The translations under genes were made by a program, and so were the position numbers. Below are positions 38,808 to 50,761 of a stretch of DNA of 64,000 bases, piece by piece. Every line of letters starts with the position of its first letter. The first letter of the stretch is position 1. Source of the DNA: Nymphaea colorata (Eukaryota; Streptophyta; Magnoliopsida; Nymphaeales; Nymphaeaceae); assembly GCF_008831285.2 (NCBI RefSeq), contig NC_045140.1, positions 17,234,370 to 17,298,369 on the forward strand, given 5' to 3'. Under the pieces are notes generated by a model. It was not told where the DNA came from. It saw only the letters and a list, made by a program, of their open reading frames with translations, and made no database searches.

Positions 38808-40935
38808 TACACACACACAGAGACATATATACATGCAAGCACAGACAGAGGGTAGATAATTTCCCATCCAGAAAGATTGGCTCAAGGTAAAAACTGCATT
38901 CATTATCTTGTGAACATTAATTTAGATATATGATTATCTCAAAGAATGAGCTGCATAAAGGAGACAGAGATTGCGGACAACATACGTTGCGAGAGCATGC
39001 AAAAATGGCTGATAATCTTGTTTGGTATGTTTAGGGGAAAAATGAAGAAATGGTGGAGGAACCATTTGGAGCACAAATCTTGTTCTTTTCTATGAGAGAC
39101 CTTGCTTGTCTAATTATGCAATGGTTAGGTGGGATGTGTAAATACTTTAATGAATGAACCATTTGGAGCACAAATCTTGTTTCTGTTTTTTTATTAGAGC
39201 CTTTGCTTAACTAATTGATCAATAGTTAAGCCAGATGCATGAATGCTTTCAGAATTTAATTATCTTGTGTTTATGATGGGTGCTGTTTCTTACTTTTCGA
39301 GAAAAGTCTGGAACAGTGCACAATATGACTTTTAGATACGACTAGTCTCCATGTGAATAAAAGGAAATTATAGGTGCAACAAAAATTTGTCTACCACTGC
39401 CATATATATGTATATATATATATATATGTTTTAGACAACATTCTCACCATCATTTGAGTGGGGTATTTATTCCTAATATGACCACCTCAGAAGGTAGTTA
39501 TAGGGTATAGTTGACTTCATGGTTTGGGCTATTAAAGAAAATTATTTAGACAACATATGATTGAAAGACATCAGATTCGTTTCCTGTCAGTAGGTGATCG
39601 TGTTTACCTTAACTGAGACAGAGTATTGAGGTCACAGCTGTTGGCTATTGTTTCCCTTATGTCAAGAATGTTGTCAGTCTTGTGCAAAATTTATAATATT
39701 CAGCTTCAAGTGTGCCTTTGTCTATCTACTGTATCACAGTGTTTTTTCAGGTTCTCTTTTGAGCTAATAAACAAGGCCATGCAGATACGAGGCGACCTGG
39801 TTTTGGCCTCTGCTTGGCCTGTATGTTGTCCCTTACAAGTCTAGCCTGACTGTTGTTTGTAGAAGTTTGATGAATCTTGGGCAAAGGCCATAGATTGCAA
39901 TTCGTTATGGTGTTACCTTCAATTCTGCTGTTGTTCCTGCTGTTGTTCGTTATGGTGTATGTTGTACCTTTTTTTGTTTTTTAGGAACCACGTTATAGGA
40001 AGATAAGAGGGATGTAGCCTAGACCTTTGTCCCACTGGTCGGACGGGATACATATTTTCTCAAAGGCAGCATGGTGTTTGACAAGCACTCGTTTTTTCAT
40101 TATTTGACATCCTATAAATTGGTGTCTGATGAATTTACTATATGCCAATGTTTATTAATCAGTATCACATGCTGTGGTGTGAAAAATGACCAGGTAATAA
40201 AAAGGCAGTTGTGACCAATTCTCGTGCTTGCACCCTGTGCCGAGAGTGCATCCGGAAGGAAGAAAGGACGGCATCTGCAGGCAACGAAGATGATGAGAAA
40301 AAAGAGGAATCTGATGCTGAGGACAAAGAGGAAGAAACAGACTCTGCATTTGATTGGAGCCAAGTTGTGCAGTTACATCGCATCAAAGATCATTTTATCT
40401 GTATGTGCTATCGACCTACCATTCTTGCTCTCTCATTGTCTTTGTCATTGCTTGAGTCTTGAATCAACCTTGTCAGAAGGCTTGGTTCAATTTGCCACTG
40501 GCCTTTGGTGTGCTTTGGCCAAATTTCTTGAAGAATGCATGTCAAATGAAAGAATGCATGTCGATGCATCCCAGTTTTCATCCCTTGCAAGCAGATGGGA
40601 GATGAATCTTTGCATTAGCTGTGTCAGGATTGGTTTTTTACTGTACAATTTTGTTTTTTTTTTTTGGTAATAAATCCAACTTGGTAGTCAATCCTGTAAT
40701 CTGGTCGCAATTGTCCGATCATAATAATGAGAAGTCTATTGCACTAATTTCTGCAGTAGTGTCCTCCTGAAGGTATGTTGGCATGGGTGATAGAAAGGAA
40801 ATAATGGTTCACATTTCCCTTTTCTTTGCAGTCACAATCGAGTCAACTGGTGCATTGCCTCCAGAAGTGCTTCTCACTGAAGCTGTCAAAATTCTAGAGG
40901 AGAAGTGCGAGCAGATCATTATCGAACTTTCTTGA
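34126..40935 (+). CDS. RPAC1: RNA polymerase I and III subunit RPAC1 (AC40)
   Basis: Exons are 34126-34248, 34801-34986, 36673-36802, 36910-36990, 37058-37305, 38333-38428, 38531-38624, 40194-40400 and 40832-40935; they join in frame to 422 residues. The RpoA/Rpb3/archaeal RpoD family dimerisation core is clear: [20 protein letters not shown], then [12 protein letters not shown] and the insert domain with [21 protein letters not shown]40 pairs with AC19 to nucleate assembly of Pol I and Pol III in the nucleus. Cys307 and the CTLCREC set (Cys332, 335, 338) form a ferredoxin-like motif as in archaeal subunit D. An acidic stretch ([17 protein letters not shown], from about 348) follows. The C-terminus [20 protein letters not shown] is typical. 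Exon 2 is taken to start TESVQYSG to keep phase. Introns 2, 5 and 7 are long and contain a MITE and microsatellites. Confidence 0.92.
37788..37949. mobile_element. Tourist-like MITE, copy 1 (in RPAC1 intron 5)
   Basis: The left end is GGAGCCGTTTTTCAACAA and the right end on the other strand GGGGCCGTTTGGTATCAG. Both sides are flanked by TTA (37785-37787, 37950-37952), the usual PIF/Harbinger-Tourist target duplication. The 162-bp element shares internal sequence (GTAACAAGTGTTYCATGAA) with copy 2 at 54121-54287. Confidence 0.8.
38773..38826. repeat. Compound (CT)n(CA)n microsatellite
   Basis: A run of CT dinucleotides followed by CA dinucleotides lies in RPAC1 intron 7. It is a simple sequence repeat likely to vary between individuals. 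Confidence 0.9.
39061..39182. repeat. Direct repeat with 97-bp period, intronic
   Basis: ACCATTTGGAGCACAAATCT followed by TGTT occurs at 39061 and again at 39158 within RPAC1 intron 7, with looser similarity afterwards. It is a small diverged duplication. Confidence 0.75.
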
Positions 40936-43900
40936 GTTGATGGCAAACATGCATGAAAATGTTGTAGGATGATCACGGGGAAGATCTTCCTTGCTGTTGA
41001 TGTTCCTAACGGGTTCTTCTTCCTGTGTATACATATACGAAGTTAACATTATCCGATACGCTCCATATTTTATTTGGAGTAGATTATATTCCTTTTTATA
41101 TTTTGTTCTCTTCTGTTTTTTGTTAGAGAGGCAATTCTTTCCGGAACGTATTGAAGCTCTATGGAGGACCTATCCATTTTATAAAATGCGTGCCTGTAAC
41201 CACCATCATTTATCTGTTGCATTTAAGGCTTTCTGGTGCTTTGGTCGGACCCAAGTACAAGTTAGGTCACCTTGGTGCGTGGACATTTGATTTTTGAATT
41301 CATTGACATAACATGTTCTTCCCAAGGTAGTATCTGAGCTAGACTGTTACGAAATATTCTTATTCAAATTTTGATACACTATTGGGGAATATTTTTAGCT
41401 AAAATACCATTAAAAGATTTGACGACGATTACATGCGTTAGTTATCCTTCAACATTGCCCTGTTCTAAGCGGGGAACGTGGTGAATATGGCGTCTGCCCG
41501 TGACAAAGGACCTGACATGCCCTGCATATGACCTTATTTTGGTTGGTTTCAATGGCGTAAGTTTGCTGGTATAAATTTCAATCGATGTTGGTGGAAATTT
41601 GACTCTTCCTTATCTAGTCAATAGAAACACGACATCTTTCCTTGCGGAATTTATGATCTGGAGTGCTCTATCTTATGATTTGGTGAGGCCATTAAAGCTC
41701 GTCTCTAGTTGTAGATGAATCTTTTCCGTGTAGGCTTTCTCAGGTGTGACCTAGTGGGTGTAAGGGGCGTTGAGATCTCACCAAGATCAAGCATGTGTGA
41801 TCTTTGAATTTAGTTCTTCGAATTTTGAACTATTTAGTTTCGAATTCTTATTAAGTTCTGTGATAGGATCAGATGATTAAAAAACTGGTCTATATGGCTT
41901 ACAAAAACTTTGTACGTATGGTTTACAGGGATGCATATGCCAACATGGTATTTTGCTGTAAGGACCAAATCCTGAAACCAAAACCACTCTGCTTGTTCTC
42001 CTAGTTTGCTAGTCTTTGCTTTTCTAACCGGCACTAGTTGCATCTGAGGCATGCTGGAAAGCTCTAGTCATTACAATTTTACCCAGCAATGCTCCTCAGC
42101 TTTACACCGAATTGCCTCAAGTTACTGATCATGGTCCTCCATGCTTGAAAAAGATGAAAAGTTGGATTCTTGTTCTGGATTTGCAGCATCCATGATTAGG
42201 AAAAAGCAACAGCCTTTCTGTGGATACCATAAGGTAGTGGACCGCGAAACTCGAATCGATCCAACCTGTCCTTGTTCGTCTAAGCCATTGAACGAGATGT
42301 GGATCTGGTCCGACGGGGTCCAATTTGTTATGCATGCCACTTCTGATTGCTTGATGAACATGATCATGTATCAGAAAATTAGTGCCATGGGCCAGAAGAA
42401 GCAATACATGTAAGAAATTACCATTTGAACAAGTACACACACACAAACAAGGAGTTTCTGATTCCGATATCAAGTTGAGCTGAGCTCGAGTACGAGCTCA
42501 GGCTCTTATGAGTGTAGTCTAGATAACCAAGCTGGGCCAGAATTTAGCTCGAAGTCGAGAAAGGGTGGGCTAGATAAGCCATGAACATGGATTCTTCCTG
42601 AATGAAGACTGGGCAGAACTGAAGGCACATACATGAGTTCACGAGGGCGGTGCTTAATGGACAGAACATCCTTCAATTCGAGTGAAAAAGATCATTTCAA
42701 TCTGTTTGCTAAGAACAACTTTGCGCTTTTAGAACACATGTTTTTTCTGTTCCGAGAAACATGAGGCAAGTACTTGCGGGTGTTGTCTCTTAAATTCAAA
42801 AATCAAATTTTGTGCATGATCGAATAATGTTGCTTGAAAGAACAACATGGCGTTTCTTGGAACATGTGTTCTATGAACATAAAATTATTCTTTTTGTCAT
42901 TTGGTGAGCTTCAACTTCAACGTGATCAAGGGCCAAAAAGGCTGATTAATCAAGTGAAAATCATTCACTCTCATGGATGACTTATGTGGCAATCAAACGC
43001 AGGTAAGCTCATCTGTCAAATCACATCTTCAAGGTAACCTTACATTTTCTGCTCATGCTGCTTCTAAAACGAACTCATTCATGAGATAATACACTATTTG
43101 AAACTTATAATTTGTACAGATAGATCTGATATAGTTAAGATATGGGCAGTTCGGTTTTAACTGAATCTTGGACTGGATTCGGGTCTGGATTCATGGTTTT
43201 CAAACTAGACGAGGACACTGTGAGTTCAAGAGTGATACTGATACGGACCAGTTTGGTAGGTCCATCTCCCAGTACTGTCAACTAAGAATCGGGTTTTCTT
43301 GTGGGGGTCCAGCTGAAAGGTCCACTTCCAGGGAAAACGATAGTGGAAGATATCGCGCTTATCTGGTCCTGGATATCCCCTTAGACTTTCTGCAGAGACT
43401 GAGATTTGGACCCGTAATTTGGTTCGGGTTGGGCAGGTCCGGAAGGTTTGATCCACTTGACAGCCTGCTTTGGGATCTGGACCACTCTAGGTCCTTGATG
43501 GGTTGGGTCCAGACTTGAATGTGACAAGGACCTCCATAATGGATCCGATCAATTTCTGGATTCTCTTCTCCTTTTCTTTAATTATTATTGTTATGATTTC
43601 TTGGTGGGTGGGGGAGTGGAAAAATCTTACTACCAATAAGCAACTTTTTTTTTTTGGAAAATACCAGAAATATAAATAGTAGAGTAAGAACATATAGTAA
43701 AAAAAATATTTACGATGTAATGTGTTTATAACGTTTCTATTTAATTAAAGCAAGAGATATTTACGATGCTTGCTATTGACATGTCAAAATTTTCATAAGG
43801 AGGCGTTTGATGGCCCTAGAAAAATAATTCTGGAATCTGAGAAGTATTTTCTTAGAATAGAATAGGATGGTATATCTAGGAACTCTTTTTCATTTCCCAA

Positions 43901-46480
43901 ATTCAGCTTGTGTTTGTGTCGTACAGTGGCGGAGCTAGGTTGAAGCTGGAATTGCCCACACCAGTTAAGAAAATTTATTTTACTTTTTTACATAAAAACT
44001 TCATTAATTTTCAGTTTTTATATATGAATGCCTCATAAAGCTTGAAATTTAAATTTAAACATTAAATTTCTGGCTCTACGACTAGTGTTTGGATCCTTGG
44101 GATAACGATTATGTATACTCTTTTCTAGCCTTGGAGGAGGGTAGAAATTCAAGACAAATGTCAAGGATTTTTTTCCCCCAAAATTGGTTAGTGGGATTTA
44201 CTGGGTCCACGTCCACGCTCCTCTTTATCACAAACACGACGCCCTTTTGTTTGGATCCAAATGATCCGATCCATTAGGGTTCGACCCGGTTACGGTACGG
44301 CCAGAAGTGGATCCTCGTCGGGTTGCACTACTTAGCTACCCCCGATGAAGGGCTATTTAGTAATCTTTGAGGACACAAGTGACAACTTTCTCTCGGTGAG
44401 GGACCGCAAGGTCATTATCTCATGAGAGGGTATTTAAGTAATTTTGCCATGTAGTCCAAAACGGATGCCGCAAGGCTCCGGTTTTCGTGGTGTGGAGCAA
44501 ATCCATGAATTAGATTATTATATGCGAATGGAGGACAACTGGACGATCCTGGTCTTTGACTTCGGAATCGACGAATTTGCCCCTGTTTGTGCTGGTGGGT
44601 CCTTTTTGTCCCCTCCTCACCGGGCACAAAGGGTTTGGTTTACAACAATGCTTGGATAAGCTCATCCTTTTTCTCATAAATGACGTCTTGCCCACTTTAT
44701 TTGTGTTCTTGATGCCCCTCCAAAGAAAACCCTACATTTCTTGGACTATTGATGTGGCATATTCTGGAATCCAATAACTCATCGGCTTCCCCTGTCTTTA
44801 AAAAAATCGAGAAATTCAAGAATCCAAGAAGTTCTGGATTTGCTCCCACTTGGAGTGCAGAATATGAGAACAAAATGTATTTATGTTCTTCCCAGTTTTT
44901 GCCCCCTTAATAAATGGGGGTACCATCAGTTTGCATTGAATTGTGGATTGTGTACAAGTTGGTGCTTGAGTGACCAAATTTAAATTGGTGCCCCTACAGC
45001 TTTTGCCAAGATCTATCTAAGTCCAATCCATACACTTGCAAGAATATGGACAATATGGGGCTCAACTCAAATTGCTTTTAAAATCAAGAGTAGGTGCAGA
45101 CATTAGTTCCTCATAATCCGAGATAGGATATATACATATATAATCAATAGTTCCCTACATGGTGCTGAGAAGTATAAATATTTCAAAATTTATTGGTATC
45201 CTAAAATTTTCTTGTTTGGGATGCCAAGAACGTTTCAGGGATTGATTCCAAGCAAATAATTCCTGCCCAACAGGTCTGCAAGAACCAATCTTAATTTAGT
45301 TTCGTATGTATATATACCCAAGTATTCCATGCATGTTTTGACTGATTTGATCAGTGCTTTTAGACGCAACAGAATAAAGTCACGTTATCTGAAAAGAATG
45401 TGAAAGAAAAAGTTCACGGAACAATGGGATTAATTCAATTTCCCATCTTGGTGCTCTCCATTCCCAAACAAGTAAACAAAATCCAGTGATTCATTGCCTG
45501 CTCAAACGAATGGTGGGGTTTCCAGATAATCCCAGATTATCCCAAAACGGTTTCTTGGGTTAGGAAAGATGAAAGAAATGGAAAGCGACCAAGCTTTTGC
45601 ACGTGTAATTTCTAGATGGTCAAAGGGTAGAAGGGGAATTTCATAGCAGTATAATGTGTGGTCAGTTTGTGCAGAGCAGACAGGGGAGGGGCCATCTGTT
45701 GATTCTGACGGCTTGGAATGGGGACAAGATAAATGACGAAATTATTCCATGTGAAAAATACTTTTACTCTCTTCTTCCCTCTGACTCCTTTCACCTTTTT
45801 CCCAATCACACCTAAACGAGGATGACATTTCCGGCAAATGTGAAGTTACAGAAACGGGCTTCGAAGCTCTGTCAAAGTACAAACTTAGGCCACTCCCCAT
45901 GGTCTACTGACATTAATTTTGGTAAAAAGCTTCAATTTGATGCTCAAAGTGAAAGATGGGATGTTATTGGAAGGTTGGTAGCACACATTTTTAAAAGATG
46001 GGCTGAGGGGAGTGTTGATTATTAGGTTTAATGGGAGATTACAAGGGATAATACTGTTTAAGATATAAAGTTACTGCATTGAGCAGATATATGATGTTGC
46101 TGTTCTTTTGCTTATTCTTTCTTCTCATTTCTATTCCTGTCTAAGATATGAAGCTGGTCAGGAAGATCTCCCGTCTTCGATTTCAATCCCAAAGTTTTCT
46201 TTTATCATTTTAAATCAGGAAAGGCAGAGCTTGTGATTTTGAGAGTTGGATTTCTTGATCATTCTAAAGACTGCAACAACCCAACATGATTAAGCCAAGA
46301 GTCAAATCTTAAGGGGCATCTCCGTCAATTCAGAAACAAATGAGATGGTGTCACTGCTCAAAAATATGCAAGGACAGCGAAGACCATGCAGTACAGACCT
46401 TGGACCCTGCTGTGACATAAAAACTTGTTACATATAAAAATCTGTAATGATAAAAAATGCCAATTACTTTTGTGTGCGAA
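40936..46480. other. Intergenic spacer, no gene recognised
   Basis: The left few hundred bases are RPAC1 3' UTR. Several open frames of 65-115 codons occur (for example 42141-42413 plus, 43168-43518 plus), but none shows a domain, splice context or codon pattern that I can support. Two tracts stand out: a degenerate GAGCTCGA tract at 42470-42570 and GGATC/GGTCC-rich tracts at 43130-43520 and 44215-44350. Confidence 0.5.
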
Positions 46481-47317
46481 CACAATCCATCTCTCTCTCT
46501 CTCACTCTCTCAGTTCTCCTCTCATGGCGTCCGCTTTTTTAATCATCAGCCTCCATTTCTCCTTCTGTCTTTAGGAAACCACTTGGGGAGTCTTTCATCT
46601 TTTCCTCTTTTTTGGTTGTTTGCAGACTAAAGTTTCATTACCTTCGGTTTTCCAGGTATGAGGTATCTCTCTCTCGCCCACCTTCCCGAACTATGCTGTT
46701 TTTGGTTGTTAGTTCTTTTCTGTACCTCTTGAAGGGAGAGGGTTTATGTGCATTAAAATGGTTTGTTGGCTGAATTGGGAAAGAGTTAATGTTAGCACGG
46801 TTCAGGGCCTGAACAGAGGAAATCAGAGGCCCTTTCTCCTCTCTTTCTTGGGGCGCAAAAATCTTGTTTCTTGATCTTGGTGCGTCTTCGTTTCCCGTGG
46901 TTGTGTCTCTTAGGAATTTTGACGAAATGGATTCCATCCCTTGACCTTTCATGTGGTTTCTATCTGTTCTTTTTCCTTGTCGGGATCTCACTTTTTCTGA
47001 GCTGGTTCGAGGCGTTACTTTCTTTTTCTTCTTTTTGGGCTTTGTTTGTTTTTTGATTGTCTAGGTGCTTGGATCTGGAATTCCTGATATATTGGCATCA
47101 AATTCCCCTAGCTGGAGGTGTTTTTTGTCGTTGTAATATTGTGGTTTCTGTTGCTGTAACTCTTGTTTTTATGCTTGCGTCAAAAAATTAGGACTATATT
47201 CTAGTTTCAATTGGTTTGAGGCCTAGAAAACTTGTTCAGGCGCGAATCCCAGCACTTTCTTCTAAATACTTCCCTATATGTATGCTTGCAGAGGAGGTCA
47301 TCAAGTCATTTGAGACA

Positions 47318-47374
47318 ATGGTTGCTTCAAAGGAGAAAATTTTAGGGGATTATATTGGAGGTGGTTGCATGTAA
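47318..47374 (+). other. uORF 1 in AGC kinase leader
   Basis: ATG at 47318 opens an 18-residue peptide, MVASKEKILGDYIGGGCM, ending TAA, 107 nt before the kinase start. It is out of the way of the main frame and could reduce initiation at the kinase ATG. No function is known to me. Confidence 0.5.
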
Positions 47375-47392
47375 TCGCTTTGGGATCCGCAA

Positions 47393-47437
47393 ATGATGAA
47401 CCGATTGTCTCGTTTGAGTTCTTTGGGGAGATTGTAA
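47393..47437 (+). other. uORF 2 in AGC kinase leader
   Basis: Two adjacent ATGs at 47393 and 47396 open a 14-residue peptide, MMNRLSRLSSLGRL, ending TAA, 44 nt before the kinase start codon. The short distance would limit reinitiation at the kinase ATG. Confidence 0.5.
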
Positions 47438-47481
47438 TTTGACCTGCCGCTTCAGTATAAAGCAAGACAGAGTTAGTCTCA

Positions 47482-50400
47482 ATGAAAAAATCACCTACAC
47501 CTAAGGTAGCACAACAACCTGATGGGAAGCAGATTGTAGCCAACGGCTTTGGAGATATTCCGCCCAACTCTAAGCCAGGTGAAGAAAAGTGCATTCTGAA
47601 ACCCATCTCCTCAGAGGCCATGAGTGTAGCTGCTGCAGGTCTGGAACAACCAAGTTCAATCGATTCGACGACCCTTCCAAATGGGCACCCCATACTTAGC
47701 GGATCAGAACTAGTAGATGCGGTACAGAAGCTTCACCTAGACCAGAAAAGAGAATCTTTGGAGCACAATGGTGATAAAGAAACCAGAAGCTTAAGCCAGA
47801 ATGGTGATGTGAAAGATGATCAGTTAATCGATGGCGTGAAAGATAGTTCAGCATCTGCTAAGTGTAGTGATGGGACCAGCAGTGTTGCCAAGGCCAGCGA
47901 GAGTGCCAAGGTCAGTGGTCAAGTGGAATATGTTGAGAGTGGAAAGAGCAGCATGTGCAGAGGTAGCACCAGTACTGATGTTAGTGATGAGAGCACTTGT
48001 AGTAGCTTTAGTAGCAGCATGAGCAAGCCGCATAAGGCAAATGATTCTCGATGGGAAGCCATCCAGTTTGTGCGGTCAAAAGATGGTCTTTTGGGGTTGA
48101 ACCATTTCAGGTTACTGAAGAGGTTGGGATGTGGTGATATTGGTAGTGTTTATCTGTCAGAATTGAGTGGGACAAAGAGCTATTTTGCTATGAAAGTTAT
48201 GGACAAGTGCTCCTTAGCAAGTCGGAAGAAGCTGCTAAGGGCTCAGACAGAGCGCGAGATCCTTCAATTGCTTGACCATCCATTTCTTCCTACACTCTAT
48301 ACACATTTTGAGACCGAGAAGTTTTCATGCTTGGTAATGGAGTTTTGTCCAGGAGGAGACCTGCACACCCTTCGTCAGAGGCAGCCTGGCAAACATTTTT
48401 CTGAGCAAGCTGCCAAGTATGATTCTGGTCCTTTTTTATTTTTCCTATAGATCTGATTTCAATTTTATGATGTGTTGCTACTGCACTTCATCTATAAATT
48501 TAGCCGTTACTTATCATCAATTTGTAACACATACAAGTTCCATTGGCAAAAAGATGCTATTGTTTCCTTTCCTATCTAGGCAACACATTATTCTGGAAGG
48601 ACTTGAAACCTTTGAGAGGAGGAAATAGTGGGATTTAATGGCGACTGTTTGTTGCTGCTAGGGCAATATGAGGAGTTCACACTTGTGATTTCATGTTTTT
48701 TTGGTTTGTTTTTGTGTCCCAATTTCATTTTGATAACTGTTGATAAGCCTTTAAGGTTATCTCCATAATTGGGTTTTTATGACCTCAAGGTCATGGATTT
48801 TTTTAATGGTATTAATCAGAAATATATATGTGCATTGCCACAATCTTGTAAGAAGATGTCTATAACGCTGAAAGGGGGCCGATCAATTCAAGGCAGGGGA
48901 TGGTCGTGTTCGGTAATCTTGAAAAGTTTGACCAAAAAAGGATCATGCTATTGTACTGATAGTTCAAGCTCTTAGAGTTATGCATCTTGATGTTGTTTTA
49001 TTAGCTAGTTGTTGATCCCTTCTTCCCATGTTTAACTTCAGAGGGTAAAGGGTAAAAGGTTTTTTTCAGAAGGGGTTAGCTGCTATAAAATGGATTGGAC
49101 AGACTGGCCAGCGCAAGAACTATACCCAGAGTTTTCTGTTGGATGTGTCAGCTACAGTGCATGGTGATACGTAACAGTTTCGTGGTTAGATTGCTTAGCT
49201 TTATACACCATAATTTCTAGGTGCATAAAATGGTCTCTAAAAGTTCCATGGGCTGGGATACTATTTGTATGATTATCCTACCTACTCTTTATGATGGAAA
49301 GAGATCAGGCCATGCTCTAGCAAAGCTTTGTGGTATAACACCTGTTTCTGCTGCATGTCCATTGATGTATTTTTATATAATTGATGCTTAACAGGAGTCT
49401 AAATTTCTTATGCACTTGAACCAGTTAGTAATATTGAGAAGAGAGGTTTTTCCAAAGGTTTTGGCAAGTTGGTTGGACTTATGGATTCTGCTTTTCCATT
49501 TATGGATATATCTTGCATGTAATTTTCGGTGTTCAAATTCTTCTATTATTATGATGGCTTCAGTGAAGACAGAAGGATCAAACCTTTGTGAAAATATGTA
49601 ACAGCTAGGTGTTAGGTATATATGTTTGTCTGCTGATTTTTCCATGCTTTTGCAACATTTTGTTTGGTTATCGTGATCTTTTGTGTTGCTTAGATGTTTG
49701 TCCATTTGCTCGAGGTTTGTCGTGCATGTTTTCTGATCACACCACCTTGCAGGTTTTATGTGGCAGAGGTCCTCTTGTCTGTGGAGTATCTGCACATGCT
49801 TGGAATTGTTTATCGAGACCTCAAACCTGAAAATGTCCTTGTAAGGGAGGATGGGCATATTATGCTTTCTGACTTTGACCTTTCTCTACGCTGTGCTGTG
49901 AATCCTACGCTTGTCAGGTCGTCATCTATAGAAACAGACCCGTTGAGGAAAAACCCTGTTTACTGTGTCCAGCCGGCATGTATTGAACCCTCTTGCATCC
50001 AGCCTGCCTGTGTCCAACCAACATGCTTCTCACCTCGCCTCTTCAAGAGCCGTTCAAAGAAGGAGAAGAAGTCAAAAAATGAGATTGGTAATCAGGTTAG
50101 TCCACTTCCAGAGCTCATAGCTGAGCCTACAAATGCCCGATCTATGTCGTTTGTTGGGACGCATGAGTATCTGGCCCCAGAGATCATCAAAGGTGAAGGA
50201 CATGGTAGTGCCGTTGATTGGTGGACACTTGGAATTTTCCTTTATGAACTCCTCTTTGGCAAGACTCCCTTCAAAGGATCTGGAAACAGAGCCACCCTCT
50301 TCAATGTCGTTGGGCAACCACTGAAATTTCCAGAGTATCCAGTAGTCAGTTTTGCAGCAAGGGACCTCATCAGAGGACTTCTTGTGAAAGAGCCCCAGCA

Positions 50401-50623
50401 CCGCTTGGCCTACAAGCGTGGGGCAACAGAGATCAAGCAGCACCCGTTCTTCGAAGGTGTGAATTGGGCTCTAATACGTTGTGCAAGCCCTCCAGAAGTT
50501 CCAAAGCCAGTAGAAATCGAACCAGTTCCATTGGCAGCTGCATCCACAAGCGAGAAGAAGGTTGTAAGTGATGCTAATAATGAGAAGTCCGCTGGAAATT
50601 ATTTAGAATTTGATTTCTTTTAA
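47482..50623 (+). CDS. AGC VIII (AGC1) Ser/Thr kinase, D6PK/PVPK-1-like
   Basis: Two coding exons, 47482-48416 and 49753-50623, join in frame (phase 2) to 601 residues. The first 200 residues are Ser-rich and unstructured. The kinase domain starts near [17 protein letters not shown] (209-225), with Lys238 (AMKVMD), Glu257, YRDLKPEN (Asp334) and DFD (352-354) instead of DFG, the hallmark of plant AGC VIII kinases. An insert of about 90 residues before GTHEYLAPE (447-455) holds a Cys-Pro repeat ([16 protein letters not shown]) and a basic patch [11 protein letters not shown], which in D6PK binds membrane phospholipids. The C-terminus YLEFDFF is a PDK1-docking (PIF) motif. Related kinases sit polarly at the plasma membrane and phosphorylate PIN auxin exporters. 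The ATG follows two uORFs. Assignment within the D6PK/PVPK-1 group is not resolved. Confidence 0.9.
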
Positions 50624-50725
50624 ATGTATTCATCGCCAAGGAAGTGCTGTACTATGATCTGAATCCTCTCTGTAGTAGTTCTGGCTAAATCTGCAAGGTG
50701 GTCAGAAAATCTGATTCAAGGTGGC

Positions 50726-50761
<36 letters not shown>

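Larger units (their letters stand above)
46481..47481 (+). other. Leader of AGC kinase gene with probable 5' UTR intron
   Basis: A CT-rich tract (46485-46515) marks the likely start of transcription. A donor-like CAG|GTATGAG at 46655/46656 and an acceptor TGCTTGCAG at 47290 suggest a leader intron of about 635 bp. The last leader exon (47291-47481) contains two short upstream open frames, given separately. Splicing is inferred from sites only. Confidence 0.5.

Noticed and set aside
43168-43518. 116-codon open frame on plus
   Set aside because: It lies in a GGATC/GGTCC-rich tract, starts from a non-ATG codon and shows no domain; an opposite-strand frame of similar quality overlaps it.
50072-50443. 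123-codon minus-strand frame opposite the kinase
   Set aside because: It is the antisense shadow of the conserved kinase C-lobe, whose plus-strand reading has clear catalytic motifs.
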